Below are positions 17,438 through 26,700 of a stretch of 64,000 nucleotides of DNA, piece by piece. How positions within the stretch are numbered: position 1 is the stretch's first letter; each line of letters opens with the position of its first letter. Made by a program: the position numbers and the translations under genes. The notes below the pieces were generated by a model. It ran no database searches. It was not told the DNA's origin and saw nothing but the letters and a program-made list of their open reading frames with translations. Source of the DNA: Halosimplex halophilum (GTDB lineage Archaea > Halobacteriota > Halobacteria > Halobacteriales > Haloarculaceae). Location: contig NZ_SRHV01000005.1 of assembly GCF_004698125.1 (NCBI RefSeq), forward strand, positions 124,001-188,000, given 5' to 3'.

Positions 17438-18337
17438 TCAGTCCCCGGCGCCGTCGTTCAGGTGGCCGACGAGGGCGTCGTTGACGCGTTCGGGTTCCTC
17501 GTCGTGGACCCAGTGGGAGGCCCAGGGGACCCGTTCGAGGCGGCCGTCGGTGCAGTGGCCGACGCTCTCGGCGGCCATCGAGGGGAGCAGCGCCACGTCC
17601 TCGTCGCCCCAGACAACCAGCGTCGGCGCCTCGACGGTCTCGCGGGGCGGGTCGTCCCGGCGGCGGAGTAGCGCGCGGTACCAGTTGACCGCTCCCCGGA
17701 TCGCCCCCTGGCGGCGCCAGGCGTCGCGGTAGTGGGCGAGTTCCTCGTCGGTGAACGCGCCGGGGTTGGCGCTGCCCTCCAGCACGTCGAGGACGCCGCG
17801 GGCGTCGCCGCGTCCGAGGACGAGTTCCGGGACGACCGGCAGCTGGAAGAAGAACATGTACCAGCTCCGGGCGAGCTGGCGTGGATTCCGCTTGAGCGTC
17901 CGGCGCATCACCGACGGGTGCGGGACGTTGATGATCCCGAGGCGGTCGACCCGGTCGGGGCGGCGCAGCGCCAGGTCCCACGCGACCGCCGCGCCCCAGT
18001 CGTGGCCGATCACGTGGGCGTCGTCGCGGCCCTCGGCGTCGATCAGGTCGGCGACATCGCGGGAGAGTTCGCCCATCCGGTAGGCGTCCAGATCGCGGGG
18101 TTTCTCGCTGAGGTTGTAGCCGCGCTGGTCCGGCGCGACGACGTAGTAGCCGGCGTCGACCAGGGCGGGGATCTGGTGGCGCCAGCCGTACCAGAAGTCC
18201 GGGAACCCGTGCAGCAGGACGACCAGCGGGTCCGAGGGGTCGCCGGCCGTGACGACGTGTAGGTCGACGCCGTTGACGGTGTGGCGCGTCGACTCGGCGG
18301 AGGACAGGTCGAGCAGGCTCGCGTCGGTGGCGGTCAT
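17438..18337 (-). CDS. Alpha/beta hydrolase, epoxide hydrolase/haloalkane dehalogenase type
   Basis: A 299-residue soluble enzyme. Oxyanion motif HGFPDFWYGWR starts at residue 43; the nucleophile elbow GHDWGAA has Asp113 rather than Ser, which marks the epoxide hydrolase/dehalogenase branch. APDQRGYNLSEKP (about 68-80) is also typical of epoxide hydrolases. A cap domain with SWYMFFFQLPVVPELVL supplies Trp and Tyr residues; the acid is in WGDEDVALL and the catalytic His in ASHWVHDEEPE. Substrate unknown. ATG 18337 follows from the conserved N-terminus; upstream in-frame codons are unlike the family. Adjacent to the truncated toxin region but with normal haloarchaeal composition. Confidence 0.9.
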   Translation of the reverse strand: MTATDASLLDLSSAESTRHTVNGVDLHVVTAGDPSDPLVVLLHGFPDFWYGWRHQIPALVDAGYYVVAPDQRGYNLSEKPRDLDAYRMGELSRDVADLIDAEGRDDAHVIGHDWGAAVAWDLALRRPDRVDRLGIINVPHPSVMRRTLKRNPRQLARSWYMFFFQLPVVPELVLGRGDARGVLDVLEGSANPGAFTDEELAHYRDAWRRQGAIRGAVNWYRALLRRRDDPPRETVEAPTLVVWGDEDVALLPSMAAESVGHCTDGRLERVPWASHWVHDEEPERVNDALVGHLNDGAGD

Positions 18338-18448
18338 GTTCGAGCCTGGGGCCGGCAGACCCCTGTAGATTCTGGTGAGGTGACGGTTCGGCGCTGCACG
18401 GCAGCGGCCGGCGGGCGATTTATTCCCGGCCGTCGCGTGCGCTCGGAT

Positions 18449-18604
18449 ATGGCCTACACCTGCCAGTGCGGGGCGACCCTGGAGTACAAGCAGGACCTGC
18501 TGAAAGAACAGGGGGAGGTGTATCCGACCTGGAAGTGCCGGGAGTGTCTCAGCGAGGTGCCCGGCGTCCACGCCGAACGCATCAAGCATCGGCACCCGTC
18601 GTGA
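18449..18604 (+). CDS. Small zinc-finger protein (51 residues)
   Basis: A 51-residue protein beginning MAYTCQCGATLEYKQDLL with a second pair in KCRECLSEV, giving CxC...CxxC, a one-domain zinc ribbon. Haloarchaea encode many such micro-proteins; several affect regulation or stress, but this one is unassigned. ATG 18449 is supported by coding bias. It is divergent from the hydrolase gene and convergent with the AAA ATPase gene. Confidence 0.75.
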   Translation: MAYTCQCGATLEYKQDLLKEQGEVYPTWKCRECLSEVPGVHAERIKHRHPS

Positions 18605-18649
18605 ACCGGAAGCCGTCTCGGGCCGAGGAGTTCCTTCGGCGAGAAAGAC

Positions 18650-19699
18650 CTATCGTCCCATCCCGAACCGACGGTGGCGGAGTTCGGGCGTGATCTGGAT
18701 GCGGTCGATCTCCTGGCCGGTGCGGTACCAGACGAACGCGGCCCGGGTGAACAGTTCACGACACTCGATGCGGACCTCGCGGGGGATCCCCTCGGACCGC
18801 TCGTGTACGTCGCGGATCGCGGCCTCGGTGAACAGCTCGACGCCCTGGTCCTCGTAGGGTTCGTCGCGGAAGTAAGCGAACGAGCGGGCGATGTACTCGG
18901 CGATGTCCTCGGGGTCGAACGGCTCGATGCCCTCGTAGTAGCGCAGCCGCGAGTCCAGGGTCCCCCTGAGATCCGCGACGCGCTCCTTCCCTTCGGGGGT
19001 GCCCATCAGGAACAGGCGGACGCCCATGTCGCCGGCGACCTGCAGCGTCGAGAGGATCTCGGCGGGCAGCACCTCGATCTCGTCGACGACGAGCAGGAGG
19101 GTCTTGCCGTCGGCGCGCACGTCCTCGACGAGCTCGCGGGCGGCCTCCTTGGCGTCCTCGGTGGCCCACGGGACGCCGTCGCGGGTCTGCCAGTAGTCCC
19201 GGTCCTCGACCTCGTAGCCCGCCGCTTCCGCCGTGGTCTGGATCGTCGCGTAGAGTTTCCGAGGTGTCGTCTCGCGGGGGTTGTCGAGTACGGCGACGAC
19301 GAAGTCGTCGTGTTCGCCCAGGTCGCGGCGGACGATCTCCCGGAAGGCGGTCTTGCCGGTGCCGTAGTGGCTGACGAGGCCGATGTGCTGTTCCTGGAGC
19401 AGCCAGCCGGTCACCTGGTTGAGCATCTCGGTGTCGTGGCGGACGTAGAGCGGTTCGGGCATGCGGTCGGTGCCCGCCTCCTCGGTAAAGGGCAGGTCCG
19501 CCACGGTGTCGGGGTCGCCGCCGAGCGCCCGGCCGAACGCAAGCAGGCGGTTCTCGACCTCCGCGAGCTGGTCTAAGAGCACCCCCTGGCTGCGCTCGCT
19601 GTCGTCGTCCAGCGCCCGGATCTTCTCGACGAGGTCGCCGACGGTCTCTGTCTCGCCCGCGCGGCCCTCGGCGGTCGGCCGGTCCGTGTCGTCTGTCAT
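18650..19699 (-). CDS. AAA+ ATPase (ExeA/TniB/Cdc6-like)
   Basis: A 349-residue P-loop ATPase. After a helical N-terminal segment (about 90 residues, with a possible coiled coil at QGVLLDQLAEVENRLLAFGR), the Walker A is HYGTGKT (111-117), Walker B LLLVVDEIEVL, and sensor-like FLMGTPEGKERV. The C-terminal part (YIARSFAYF, IRDVHERSEGIPREVRIECRELF) resembles the lid domain of ExeA/TniB and Cdc6/Orc1-like ATPases. A true origin initiator would carry a winged helix, not seen here, so a transposition- or stress-type ATPase is likelier. No partner gene is adjacent; role unknown. Confidence 0.85.
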   Translation of the reverse strand: MTDDTDRPTAEGRAGETETVGDLVEKIRALDDDSERSQGVLLDQLAEVENRLLAFGRALGGDPDTVADLPFTEEAGTDRMPEPLYVRHDTEMLNQVTGWLLQEQHIGLVSHYGTGKTAFREIVRRDLGEHDDFVVAVLDNPRETTPRKLYATIQTTAEAAGYEVEDRDYWQTRDGVPWATEDAKEAARELVEDVRADGKTLLLVVDEIEVLPAEILSTLQVAGDMGVRLFLMGTPEGKERVADLRGTLDSRLRYYEGIEPFDPEDIAEYIARSFAYFRDEPYEDQGVELFTEAAIRDVHERSEGIPREVRIECRELFTRAAFVWYRTGQEIDRIQITPELRHRRFGMGR

Positions 19700-19756
19700 G
19701 CTGTTCGGTCGATCACCGGTGGATTTCGTGTCCAGCCGGATAGCTCTTCTGACGGC

Positions 19757-21418
19757 TCACCCCGAGACGGTGAAGATGCCCACCTGCTCGTCGCTCTCCG
19801 CGAAGCCGTACCGGACCGCCTTCGCGCGCACCGCCGTCTCGCCCTCGGGCAACTCGACCGGCCCGGTGTAGAGTTCCCACTGGGGGTCGGACCCGTCGTT
19901 TTTCACCGGGTCGTCGGCGAACGCGTAGGCCATCGACGCGCCCTGGGTGGCGCAGTACAGCGAGAGCGTGGCCGGCCGTTCGAGCTCCAGCCCGGCGGTC
20001 CTGGCCGTCCGCTCGTCGTGGTTCGGGCTGTTGACGACGAACCGGGGCGCGGCGGTCTCGGGCTGGTCCGTCCCGCCGTAGCGGTCGCGGACCGTCTCGG
20101 CCTCGGCGGTGTCGCCCGCGTCGTCCACGCGGTCGCGCCAGTCGTCTAACGCCGCCCGCATCCGCGCCAGCGTGTCGGCGTACTCGGGGTCCTCGGCGAG
20201 GTTGTCGATCTCGTAGGGGTCGCTTCGCAGGTCGTACAGCTCCTCGGCGGGCCGGTTCGCGTCGAACCACCGCTGGGCGCCCGCCAGCTCGCCCTCGCGG
20301 GCGCGCTCCAGAAGCTCCCGCATGACTGGGTGGCGGTTCCGGAAGGGGATCCACTGGCGGTACGGCGTTCCCGGCCGGTAGTGTCTGATGTACTTGAATC
20401 GGTGGTCGCGAACGGCCCGGACCATGTCGTACGACTCGTCGTAGCGGTCCCGCGCCGCGAAGACGTACTCGCGGTCGTCGGCGGCCGGCCCGAAGAACCG
20501 CCGGCCGCCCATGTACTGCGGCACGTCCAGTCCGCAGGCGTCGAGCATCGTCGGCCCGAGGTCCATCATGCTGACGAGGCGGTCGTCGACGCTCCCCGCC
20601 TCCAGCTGCCCGGGCCAGCGGACGATCAGGGGCACATGTATCCCGCCGTCGTAGGGCCAGCGCTTGCTGCGGGGCAGCCCCTCGCCGTGGTCGCTCCAGA
20701 GGACGACGATAGTGTCCTCGGCCAGTCCGTCCGCTTCCAGGCGGTCGAGCACGTCGCCCACCCACGCGTCCGAGCGCGCGACGTTGTCGTACTGGCGGGC
20801 GATGGCCGCCCGCGTCGTCTCGGTGTCGGGGAGGTACGGCGGCACCTCGACCGCGTCGGGGTCGGTGTCGGGGTCGGCGACCGCCCCGCCGAACTGGTCG
20901 TCGGTGCCGGGCTCTGTGGGGTCCCACTGGCCGCTCTCGTGGGTGACGCCGTTGGTGACCATCGCGAAGAACGGCTGGTCGGACTCGCGGGCGTCGTCGC
21001 GCCAGTCCGCACCGTCGCCGTGGTGGTCCCACATCGAGAAGGGCGTCCCGAACTGGTAGTCGGCCTTCGAGTCGAGCGTGCAGTAGTAGCCCGCCCGCCG
21101 GAACAGCTCGGGCACCGCCGTCACGTAGTGCGGCGGGACGGCCTCGTAGGGCGTCGGGAGTTCGGGCGCGTCGTCGTTCGTGTGGGTCGTTCGCATCTGG
21201 TGGGTGCCGATGGCGTTCCCGTGGCACCCGGTCATCACCGCCGAGCGGCTCGGGGCACAGACCGGCGCGGTCGAGAAGGCGCTGGAGTAGCGCCGTCCCT
21301 CGGCCGCGAGCCCGTCGATCGCGGGGGTCCGGGCGAGGTCGTCGCCGTAACACCCCAGGCGGGGCGTCGTGTCTTCCATCGCGATCCAGAGGACGTTCGG
21401 CCGGTCGGCCCCGGGCAT
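19757..21418 (-). CDS. Sulfatase (formylglycine type)
   Basis: A 553-residue alkaline-phosphatase-superfamily sulfatase. Metal-binding start PNVLWIAMEDTTPRLGCYG, then the activation motif C54-A-P56-S-R58, whose Cys must be oxidised to formylglycine. Further family elements: AVPPHYVTAVPELFRRAGYYC, PFFAMVTNGVTHES, WSDHGEGLPRSKRWPYDGG (second metal site) and IRHYRPGTPYRQ. No signal peptide is visible, so it appears cytoplasmic. Haloarchaea often carry such sulfatases for sulfated sugars. A Gfo/Idh/MocA dehydrogenase gene follows upstream on the same strand, consistent with sugar processing (inference). The C-terminal 100 residues form a separate beta-rich extension. Confidence 0.93.
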   Translation of the reverse strand: MPGADRPNVLWIAMEDTTPRLGCYGDDLARTPAIDGLAAEGRRYSSAFSTAPVCAPSRSAVMTGCHGNAIGTHQMRTTHTNDDAPELPTPYEAVPPHYVTAVPELFRRAGYYCTLDSKADYQFGTPFSMWDHHGDGADWRDDARESDQPFFAMVTNGVTHESGQWDPTEPGTDDQFGGAVADPDTDPDAVEVPPYLPDTETTRAAIARQYDNVARSDAWVGDVLDRLEADGLAEDTIVVLWSDHGEGLPRSKRWPYDGGIHVPLIVRWPGQLEAGSVDDRLVSMMDLGPTMLDACGLDVPQYMGGRRFFGPAADDREYVFAARDRYDESYDMVRAVRDHRFKYIRHYRPGTPYRQWIPFRNRHPVMRELLERAREGELAGAQRWFDANRPAEELYDLRSDPYEIDNLAEDPEYADTLARMRAALDDWRDRVDDAGDTAEAETVRDRYGGTDQPETAAPRFVVNSPNHDERTARTAGLELERPATLSLYCATQGASMAYAFADDPVKNDGSDPQWELYTGPVELPEGETAVRAKAVRYGFAESDEQVGIFTVSG

Positions 21419-21527
21419 ACCCCACGGGCGGCCGCCGGCGCCCTAAGTGTTGTTGCGGGGTCGTCCGGGAGCGGCGCTGTCCGGGCGGACCCGCGGTGTC
21501 GCCCGCCGAACGACCGCGAACCCGTGA

Positions 21528-22559
21528 CTACTGGCCGTACTCCTCGCGCGCGGCGGCGACGAGTTCGGTCACGTCGACGGTCTCGCCGGCCTCGCGGGCG
21601 CGGTAGGCCGCCTCGGTCAGCGCGGTGACCCGCAGCCCGAACTCCGGGGGGACGGGGTTGTCGCGGTTCCCTTCGACGGCGTCGAGGAAGGCGACGACCT
21701 TCTTCGTCGTCTGCTCGGCGTAGGTGCCGGCGTCGAAGGTCCGGTGGTCGGGCTCGCCGCCCGAGCCGTCGAAGACGGTGAGTCCACCGTGACCGAACTG
21801 GAGGTGGCCGTCGGTCCCCCAGAGGACGAGCGACTCCTCGAAGCCGGTGCCGTCGCCGCTGACGCCGATGCTCGCGGTGATCGGGCCGCCGGGGCCGTCC
21901 AGCGTCGCCGAGAGCGCGGCGTTGATGTCGACGGCGTGGTCGCGGTCGTCCATCACGGCGGCGACCTCGCGGGCGCGCGAGTCGGTCGTCCACAGCAGCG
22001 CGTCCAGCAGGTGCGACCCGGAGTCGCTGAGCTGGCCGCCGCCCGACAGCTCGGGGTCGACGCGCCAGGTGCCCTGCGTCCCGCTGATCCAGTCCTGGGC
22101 GAGGTAGCAGGCGGCCATGTGCACGTCGCCGATCTCGCCGCCGAGGACGGTTTCGCGGACGGCCCGGTAGCCGGGGTGGAGGTGTCGCTGGTAGCCGATC
22201 TGGAGGAGAGCGTCGCTCTCGCGGGCGCGGTTCACGAGGTCGACGGCGTGGCCGGTGTCGGCCACCATCGGCTTCTCCAGGAGCACGTCCAGCCCCCGCT
22301 CCAGGCAGGCGACGGTCTGCTCGTAGTGGAGCGTGTGGGGCGTGACGACGGTGACGGCGTCGATCGCCTCGGAGTCGAGCATCGCCTCGTAGTCGGCGTA
22401 GGCGGGCGCGTCGTACTCGGCGGCGAACGATTCGCGGGCGTCGGCGGCCACGTCGGCGCCGGCGACGACCGTCACGTCCGCGTCGGGGTGGTCGGTCACG
22501 CCGTCGAGTTGCATCCGCCCGAGGTCGCCGAGGCCGATCGCCGCGAGTCGTACGGTCAT
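21528..22559 (-). CDS. Gfo/Idh/MocA family NAD(P)-dependent oxidoreductase
   Basis: A 343-residue Rossmann-fold dehydrogenase: LAAIGLGDLGRMQLDGV (GxGxxG at residues 8-13), AVTVVTPHTLHYEQ, and the EKP motif in LLEKPMVADTGHAV that supplies the catalytic Lys. The second domain has YQRHLHPGYRAVRE and GGGQLSDSGSHLLDAL with the His of the GxxxDxxxH motif. Family members act on sugars, inositols or their derivatives. It lies 110 bases upstream of the sulfatase on the same strand, so both may be in one pathway. ATG 22559 gives the standard Rossmann start. Confidence 0.92.
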   Translation of the reverse strand: MTVRLAAIGLGDLGRMQLDGVTDHPDADVTVVAGADVAADARESFAAEYDAPAYADYEAMLDSEAIDAVTVVTPHTLHYEQTVACLERGLDVLLEKPMVADTGHAVDLVNRARESDALLQIGYQRHLHPGYRAVRETVLGGEIGDVHMAACYLAQDWISGTQGTWRVDPELSGGGQLSDSGSHLLDALLWTTDSRAREVAAVMDDRDHAVDINAALSATLDGPGGPITASIGVSGDGTGFEESLVLWGTDGHLQFGHGGLTVFDGSGGEPDHRTFDAGTYAEQTTKKVVAFLDAVEGNRDNPVPPEFGLRVTALTEAAYRAREAGETVDVTELVAAAREEYGQ

Positions 22560-22730
22560 GGGGTGTGTCACCGCGTGTCGAGTCAAGAAGCTACCGAACG
22601 CGGAAGCGCGGGCGGCCACGCGGGGGAGCGGGCGCCCGGAACGAACGCGTTCGGTCCCGCGGCGGGCGCGAACGCGGGAACGTCGGCGCACCTCGGTACG
22701 CATTTGGGCGACGAGTGAGAAGCGGGGGAT

Positions 22731-24071
22731 ATGAACCACGACCGGTCACGGGACCTCTACGATCGCGCGCTGTCGGTCATGCCCGGCGGCGTCAACTCGT
22801 CGGTGCGGGCCGCCATCGAGCCGTACCCCTTCTTCGTCGAGCGCGGCGACGGCGGCCACGTCATCGACGCCGACGGCAACCGCTACATCGACTGGGTGAT
22901 GGGCCTCGGGCCCCTGCTGTACGGCCACGACCTGCCCCAGCCCGTCGAGTCCGCGGTGCAGTCGAAGGTCAGCGAGGGACCGATGTTCGGCGCGCCCACG
23001 GAGATCGAGGTCGAACACGCCGAGTTCGTCGCCCGCCACGTCCCGAGCGTCGAGATGATCCGGTTCGTCAACTCCGGGACCGAGGCGACGGTCTCGGCCT
23101 GCCGGCTGGCCCGCGCGGCGACCGGCCGCGACAAGATCGTCGTCATGCAGGGCGGCTACCACGGCGCCCAGGAGACCACCCTCGTCGAGGGGGAGTACGA
23201 CGACGTGGAGCCCTCCAGTCCGGGCATCCCCGACGAGTTCGCCGAGCACACGCTCGCGGTGCCGTTCAACGACGAGGCGGCCGCCCACCGGGTCTTCGAG
23301 GACCACGGCGAGGACATCGCGGCCGTCCTCGTCGAACCCATTCTCGCGAACATGGGCGTCGTCCACCCCGTCGACGGCTACCACGAGACGCTGCGCGACC
23401 TCACCGAGGACAACGGCGCCCTGCTCATCTTCGACGAGGTGATCACGGGCTTCCGCGTCGGCGGCCTCCAGTGCGCCCAGGGCAAGTTCGGCATCGACCC
23501 CGACATCACGACCTTCGGCAAGCTCATCGGCGGCGGCTTCCCCGTCGGCGCCATCGGCGGCCGCTCGGAGCTCATCGAGCAGTTCACCCCCTCCGGCGAG
23601 GTGTTCCAGGCCGGCACCTTCTCGGGCCACCCGGTCACGATGGCCGCCGGCCTCGAATCGCTGCGCTACGCCGCCGAGCACGACGTGCACGAGCACATCA
23701 ACGACCTCGGCGAGCAGTTGCGGGGCGGCCTCCAGGACATCGTCGAGGACCAGGCGCCGGAGTACACCGTCGCCGGCACCGAGGGGATCTTCAAGGTGCT
23801 GTTCACCCGCGAGGCCCCCGAGACCTTCGAGAACCACTGCGAGGCCGGCTGTTCCCAGCGGCCCGACTGCCCGCGCTACGACATCTGTCCGAAGTCGGCC
23901 GCCGACGTGGCCGCCGGCCAGACCGACCGCTGGCGGCGCGTCTTCTGGCAGGAGATGAAAGAGCAGGGCGTGTTCCTCTCGCAGAACCAGTTCGAGGCGC
24001 AGTTCGTCACCTACGCCCACACCGACGACGACGTCGAGGAGACGCTCGAGGCGTACAAGGACGCGCTGTAG
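22731..24071 (+). CDS. hemL: Glutamate-1-semialdehyde 2,1-aminomutase
   Basis: A PLP enzyme that turns glutamate-1-semialdehyde into 5-aminolevulinate, the precursor of haem, cobalamin and other tetrapyrroles. 446 residues. Seen: [55 protein letters not shown] (PLP Asp), and [14 protein letters not shown] containing the Schiff-base Lys. An insertion near residues 366-388 carries four cysteines ([19 protein letters not shown]), not part of the bacterial enzyme. Single gene, ATG at 22731. Confidence 0.97.
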   Translation: MNHDRSRDLYDRALSVMPGGVNSSVRAAIEPYPFFVERGDGGHVIDADGNRYIDWVMGLGPLLYGHDLPQPVESAVQSKVSEGPMFGAPTEIEVEHAEFVARHVPSVEMIRFVNSGTEATVSACRLARAATGRDKIVVMQGGYHGAQETTLVEGEYDDVEPSSPGIPDEFAEHTLAVPFNDEAAAHRVFEDHGEDIAAVLVEPILANMGVVHPVDGYHETLRDLTEDNGALLIFDEVITGFRVGGLQCAQGKFGIDPDITTFGKLIGGGFPVGAIGGRSELIEQFTPSGEVFQAGTFSGHPVTMAAGLESLRYAAEHDVHEHINDLGEQLRGGLQDIVEDQAPEYTVAGTEGIFKVLFTREAPETFENHCEAGCSQRPDCPRYDICPKSAADVAAGQTDRWRRVFWQEMKEQGVFLSQNQFEAQFVTYAHTDDDVEETLEAYKDAL

Positions 24072-24281
24072 GGAGATCGCCGACGGGCGTCGGCGGGCGT
24101 CGGGAGCCGTCAGGAGCATCGGCAGACGCCGGGGACATCGGCAGACGCCGGCAGTTCCGAGCTCTGATATTCGAGAGACGGGGACGGGCCGCAGGACCGG
24201 GGCCCGGCGGGTCGCGGCGGTATCGCTACGCGAAACGTCACGCAACGGTTTATGGCGGTGCCGGCCCCGGGGAGACATACG

Positions 24282-24932
24282 ATGGCGGTTCCGACGGCGT
24301 CGCCGGTCGTGCTGGACGCGCTGGCCGACGCGACGCGGCGGGCGGTGCTCGCCGAGCTGGTCGACAGCGACGCGACCGCGACCGTCGAGGAGCTGGTCGC
24401 GGCGCTCGCGGACCGCCCGGCCGCGGCGGGGTCCGACGCGACGGCCGACCGGACGGACCTGCGGACCGCGCTCCACCACGTCCACCTGCCGACGCTGGCG
24501 GAGGCCGGCGGCGTCACCTTCGACCCCGAGACGGGGCTGGTCGCGGCCCCCTCTGAGCGTCCCTTCGACCGCGAGTGGGTCGCCCGCCTGGTCACCGACC
24601 ACCCCGACCCGGCCTACGACGCGACGCTCGCCGCGCTGGGGAGCGGCCGCCGGCAGGTCGTCCTCCGCGAACTCCTCGTCGCGGGACCGGCGACCGACCG
24701 CGAACTGGCCGTCGCCGTGGCCGCCCACGAGCGGGGCGTCGACCGGGCGACCGTCCCCGGCTCCGTCGCGGAGGTGGTCGAACTCTCGCTGGCGCACACC
24801 CACCTCCCGATGCTGGCCGACGCCGGGTTCGTCACCCGCGAGGGCGCGACCGTCGTCGCCGAGTCGATGCCATGGCGGTCCGACCCCTGGGTCGCGGCCA
24901 GCCCGATCGCCGAGTGGGCGGCCGCCGAGTGA
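24282..24932 (+). CDS. Tandem winged-helix (DUF7344-like) transcription regulator candidate
   Basis: A 216-residue cytoplasmic protein made of two similar winged-helix units: VVLDALADATRRAVLAELVD ... LHHVHLPTLAEAGGVTFD (about 8-86) and ATLAALGSGRRQVVLRELLV ... LAHTHLPMLADAGFVTREG (about 112-190). The repeated H-x-H-L-P-x-L-A-[DE]-A-G unit is the haloarchaeal domain usually fused to or standing in for HTH regulators. Single-domain proteins dominate, so this duplication is less usual. The start at 24282 is set by a TATA-like ACGGTTTATGG about 30 bases upstream, which lies inside the longer open frame. Target genes are unknown. Confidence 0.75.
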   Translation: MAVPTASPVVLDALADATRRAVLAELVDSDATATVEELVAALADRPAAAGSDATADRTDLRTALHHVHLPTLAEAGGVTFDPETGLVAAPSERPFDREWVARLVTDHPDPAYDATLAALGSGRRQVVLRELLVAGPATDRELAVAVAAHERGVDRATVPGSVAEVVELSLAHTHLPMLADAGFVTREGATVVAESMPWRSDPWVAASPIAEWAAAE

Positions 24933-24987
24933 GTCGACGGGACTTCCCCACCGGGGCGAGCGACGCAGTCCGCCGTCCACGGACGCC

Positions 24988-25776
24988 TCACCCGTTCGCT
25001 TCCAGGATCCCGACGTAGTCGCCGCCCGCCGGGTCCAGTCCCTCCTCCGGCTCAAGCGTGTCGACGAGTTCCCACGGCGTCCCGCTCGCGAGGTCGGCCA
25101 TCGTGTCGGGCGCGGCCATCAGATAGTCGAACCACGGCGTCGCGAGCCGCTCGTGGCGGACGCGCATCCGGAGCGCGCCCGGGAGCCGGCCGCGTTCGCG
25201 ATTCTTCTCGTGGTACGCGAGGTGGTGCTCGTCGTCGGTCGCGACCGGGTCCCGGCTCTGTGCGACCAGCGTCGCGTCGTCGGTCGCCACCGTCGCGAGG
25301 TCCCGGAGGCGGTCGGGCGCGGTCTCGGCCGTCCCGACGAGCCCGAAGTTGTTGCCCAGCATGAGCACCGTGTCGAAGGTGTCGGGCTCGAACGCGTCGG
25401 CCACCTCCGCGATATCGACGGCGCGGGCGTCCGCCACGCCGCGGTCGCGGGCCACCTCGACGGCCCCCTCGGACACGTCGATAGCGGTCACGTCGTGGCC
25501 CCGCTCCTGCAGGTACAGCGCCGCCCGGCCCGCGCCACAGCCCACGTCGAGGACGCGCCCCTCGACGCGGTCCACCGCGCGACGGTCGGGCTCGGGCCAC
25601 TCGTCGTAGTCGGCGAAGTAGAACTCGCCGCCGGCGCTGACGCCGATCCACCCGTCGTCGCGTTCGATGACCTCCCGTCCCTCTCCCGTCTCGGCGTACG
25701 CCCGGAGCATCGCGCCGACGGCGTCGCCCGTCTCCGGGGTCGCCGCGCCGGTCGGCTCGTCGATCCCGTCGTCCAT
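24988..25776 (-). CDS. Class I SAM-dependent methyltransferase
   Basis: A 262-residue Rossmann methyltransferase. Motif I VLDVGCGAGRAALYLQERGHDVTAID (about residues 75-100) binds SAM, followed by ARAVDIAEVADAF and the motif IV-like DTVLMLGNNFGLVG. Substrate unknown; the GNNFGL loop is shared with small-molecule methyltransferases. ATG 25776. It is divergent from the creatininase-family gene (25888), about 110 bases between starts. Confidence 0.88.
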   Translation of the reverse strand: MDDGIDEPTGAATPETGDAVGAMLRAYAETGEGREVIERDDGWIGVSAGGEFYFADYDEWPEPDRRAVDRVEGRVLDVGCGAGRAALYLQERGHDVTAIDVSEGAVEVARDRGVADARAVDIAEVADAFEPDTFDTVLMLGNNFGLVGTAETAPDRLRDLATVATDDATLVAQSRDPVATDDEHHLAYHEKNRERGRLPGALRMRVRHERLATPWFDYLMAAPDTMADLASGTPWELVDTLEPEEGLDPAGGDYVGILEANG

Positions 25777-25887
25777 ACGCCCACGGTCGACCCGGTGGCG
25801 GATGAGTCCCGGGGGTTCCGTGTCACTCACCCGCACGCGCCCGCGGCGAGGGAAACAGTAACGGCGGGGCAGTCCTCGGGATGGGAC

Positions 25888-26661
25888 ATGTACCTCGGAG
25901 ACCGGACCTGGCCGGAGCTGGGCGAGTACTTCGCCGAGGAGTCGCTGGCCCTGGTGCCGCTGGGGTCGACCGAACAGCACGGCCCGCACCTCCCCGAATC
26001 GACTGACCACCGCATCGCCGAGGCGCTCGCCCGCGAGGCCGCCGAGCGGACGGGCTACCTCTGTACCCCCACCGTCAACGTCGGCGTCAGCCCCCACCAC
26101 CGCCAGTTCAACGGGACGATGTGGGTCGAGCCCGGCGTCTTCCGCGACTACGTCGAGTCGCTCACGAGGAATCTCACCTACCACGGGATCGACCGCGTGG
26201 TCTTCGTCAACGCCCACGGCGGCAACGTCGCCCACCTCCGCGAAGTGGGCCGGCGCCTCCGCGACGACGAGGCCGCCTACGCCGTCGAGTGGATGTGGGA
26301 CGAGTCGATCCCCGACCTCGTCGACGACCTGTTCGAGCACAACGGCCCCCACGGCGGCCCCAAGGAGACCGCCATGATGCTCCACATCGACGACGACCTC
26401 GTCCGCGAGGACCAGTTCGAGCGCGCCCGCGACGAGGGGGTCCGCGACGTGGCGGACTACGACGGCCTCCGGAAACACGGCGCCCGCACCTTCTACGACG
26501 CCATCGACAACACCGAGAGCGGGGTGCTGGGCGACCAGACCGACGCGACGCGGGAGAAAGGGGCAGAGCTGTTCGCGGCCGCCAGCGACCAGCTCGTCCG
26601 GCTGGCCGAGTGGCTCGACGACCAGCCCTTCGAGGACCTGATGCCCCGCGACCACGTCTGA
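25888..26661 (+). CDS. Creatininase family amidohydrolase, ArfB-like
   Basis: A 257-residue metal-dependent hydrolase. Metal-binding features of the family are seen: LVPLGSTEQHGPHLPESTDH (Glu, His, Asp ligands), FVNAHGGN, and GPHGGPKETAMMLHID. In archaea this family includes the deformylase ArfB of flavin and F420 synthesis; haloarchaea make both cofactors, so that is a good candidate, but creatininase-like amide hydrolysis of another substrate cannot be excluded. ATG 25888 gives MYLGDRTWPELGEYF, the usual family start; an out-of-frame ATG lies at 25881. Confidence 0.85.
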   Translation: MYLGDRTWPELGEYFAEESLALVPLGSTEQHGPHLPESTDHRIAEALAREAAERTGYLCTPTVNVGVSPHHRQFNGTMWVEPGVFRDYVESLTRNLTYHGIDRVVFVNAHGGNVAHLREVGRRLRDDEAAYAVEWMWDESIPDLVDDLFEHNGPHGGPKETAMMLHIDDDLVREDQFERARDEGVRDVADYDGLRKHGARTFYDAIDNTESGVLGDQTDATREKGAELFAAASDQLVRLAEWLDDQPFEDLMPRDHV

Positions 26662-26700
26662 GTCGCAAGAGACAGGTGTGATGACCCGGAACCGTCGGGT

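Noticed and set aside
16857-17981. Possible frameshifted 5' part of the toxin gene in another minus frame
   Set aside because: The overlapping frame is Arg/Pro-rich shadow of the hydrolase gene and encodes no plausible toxin domain, so a simple frameshift does not explain the missing 5' end.
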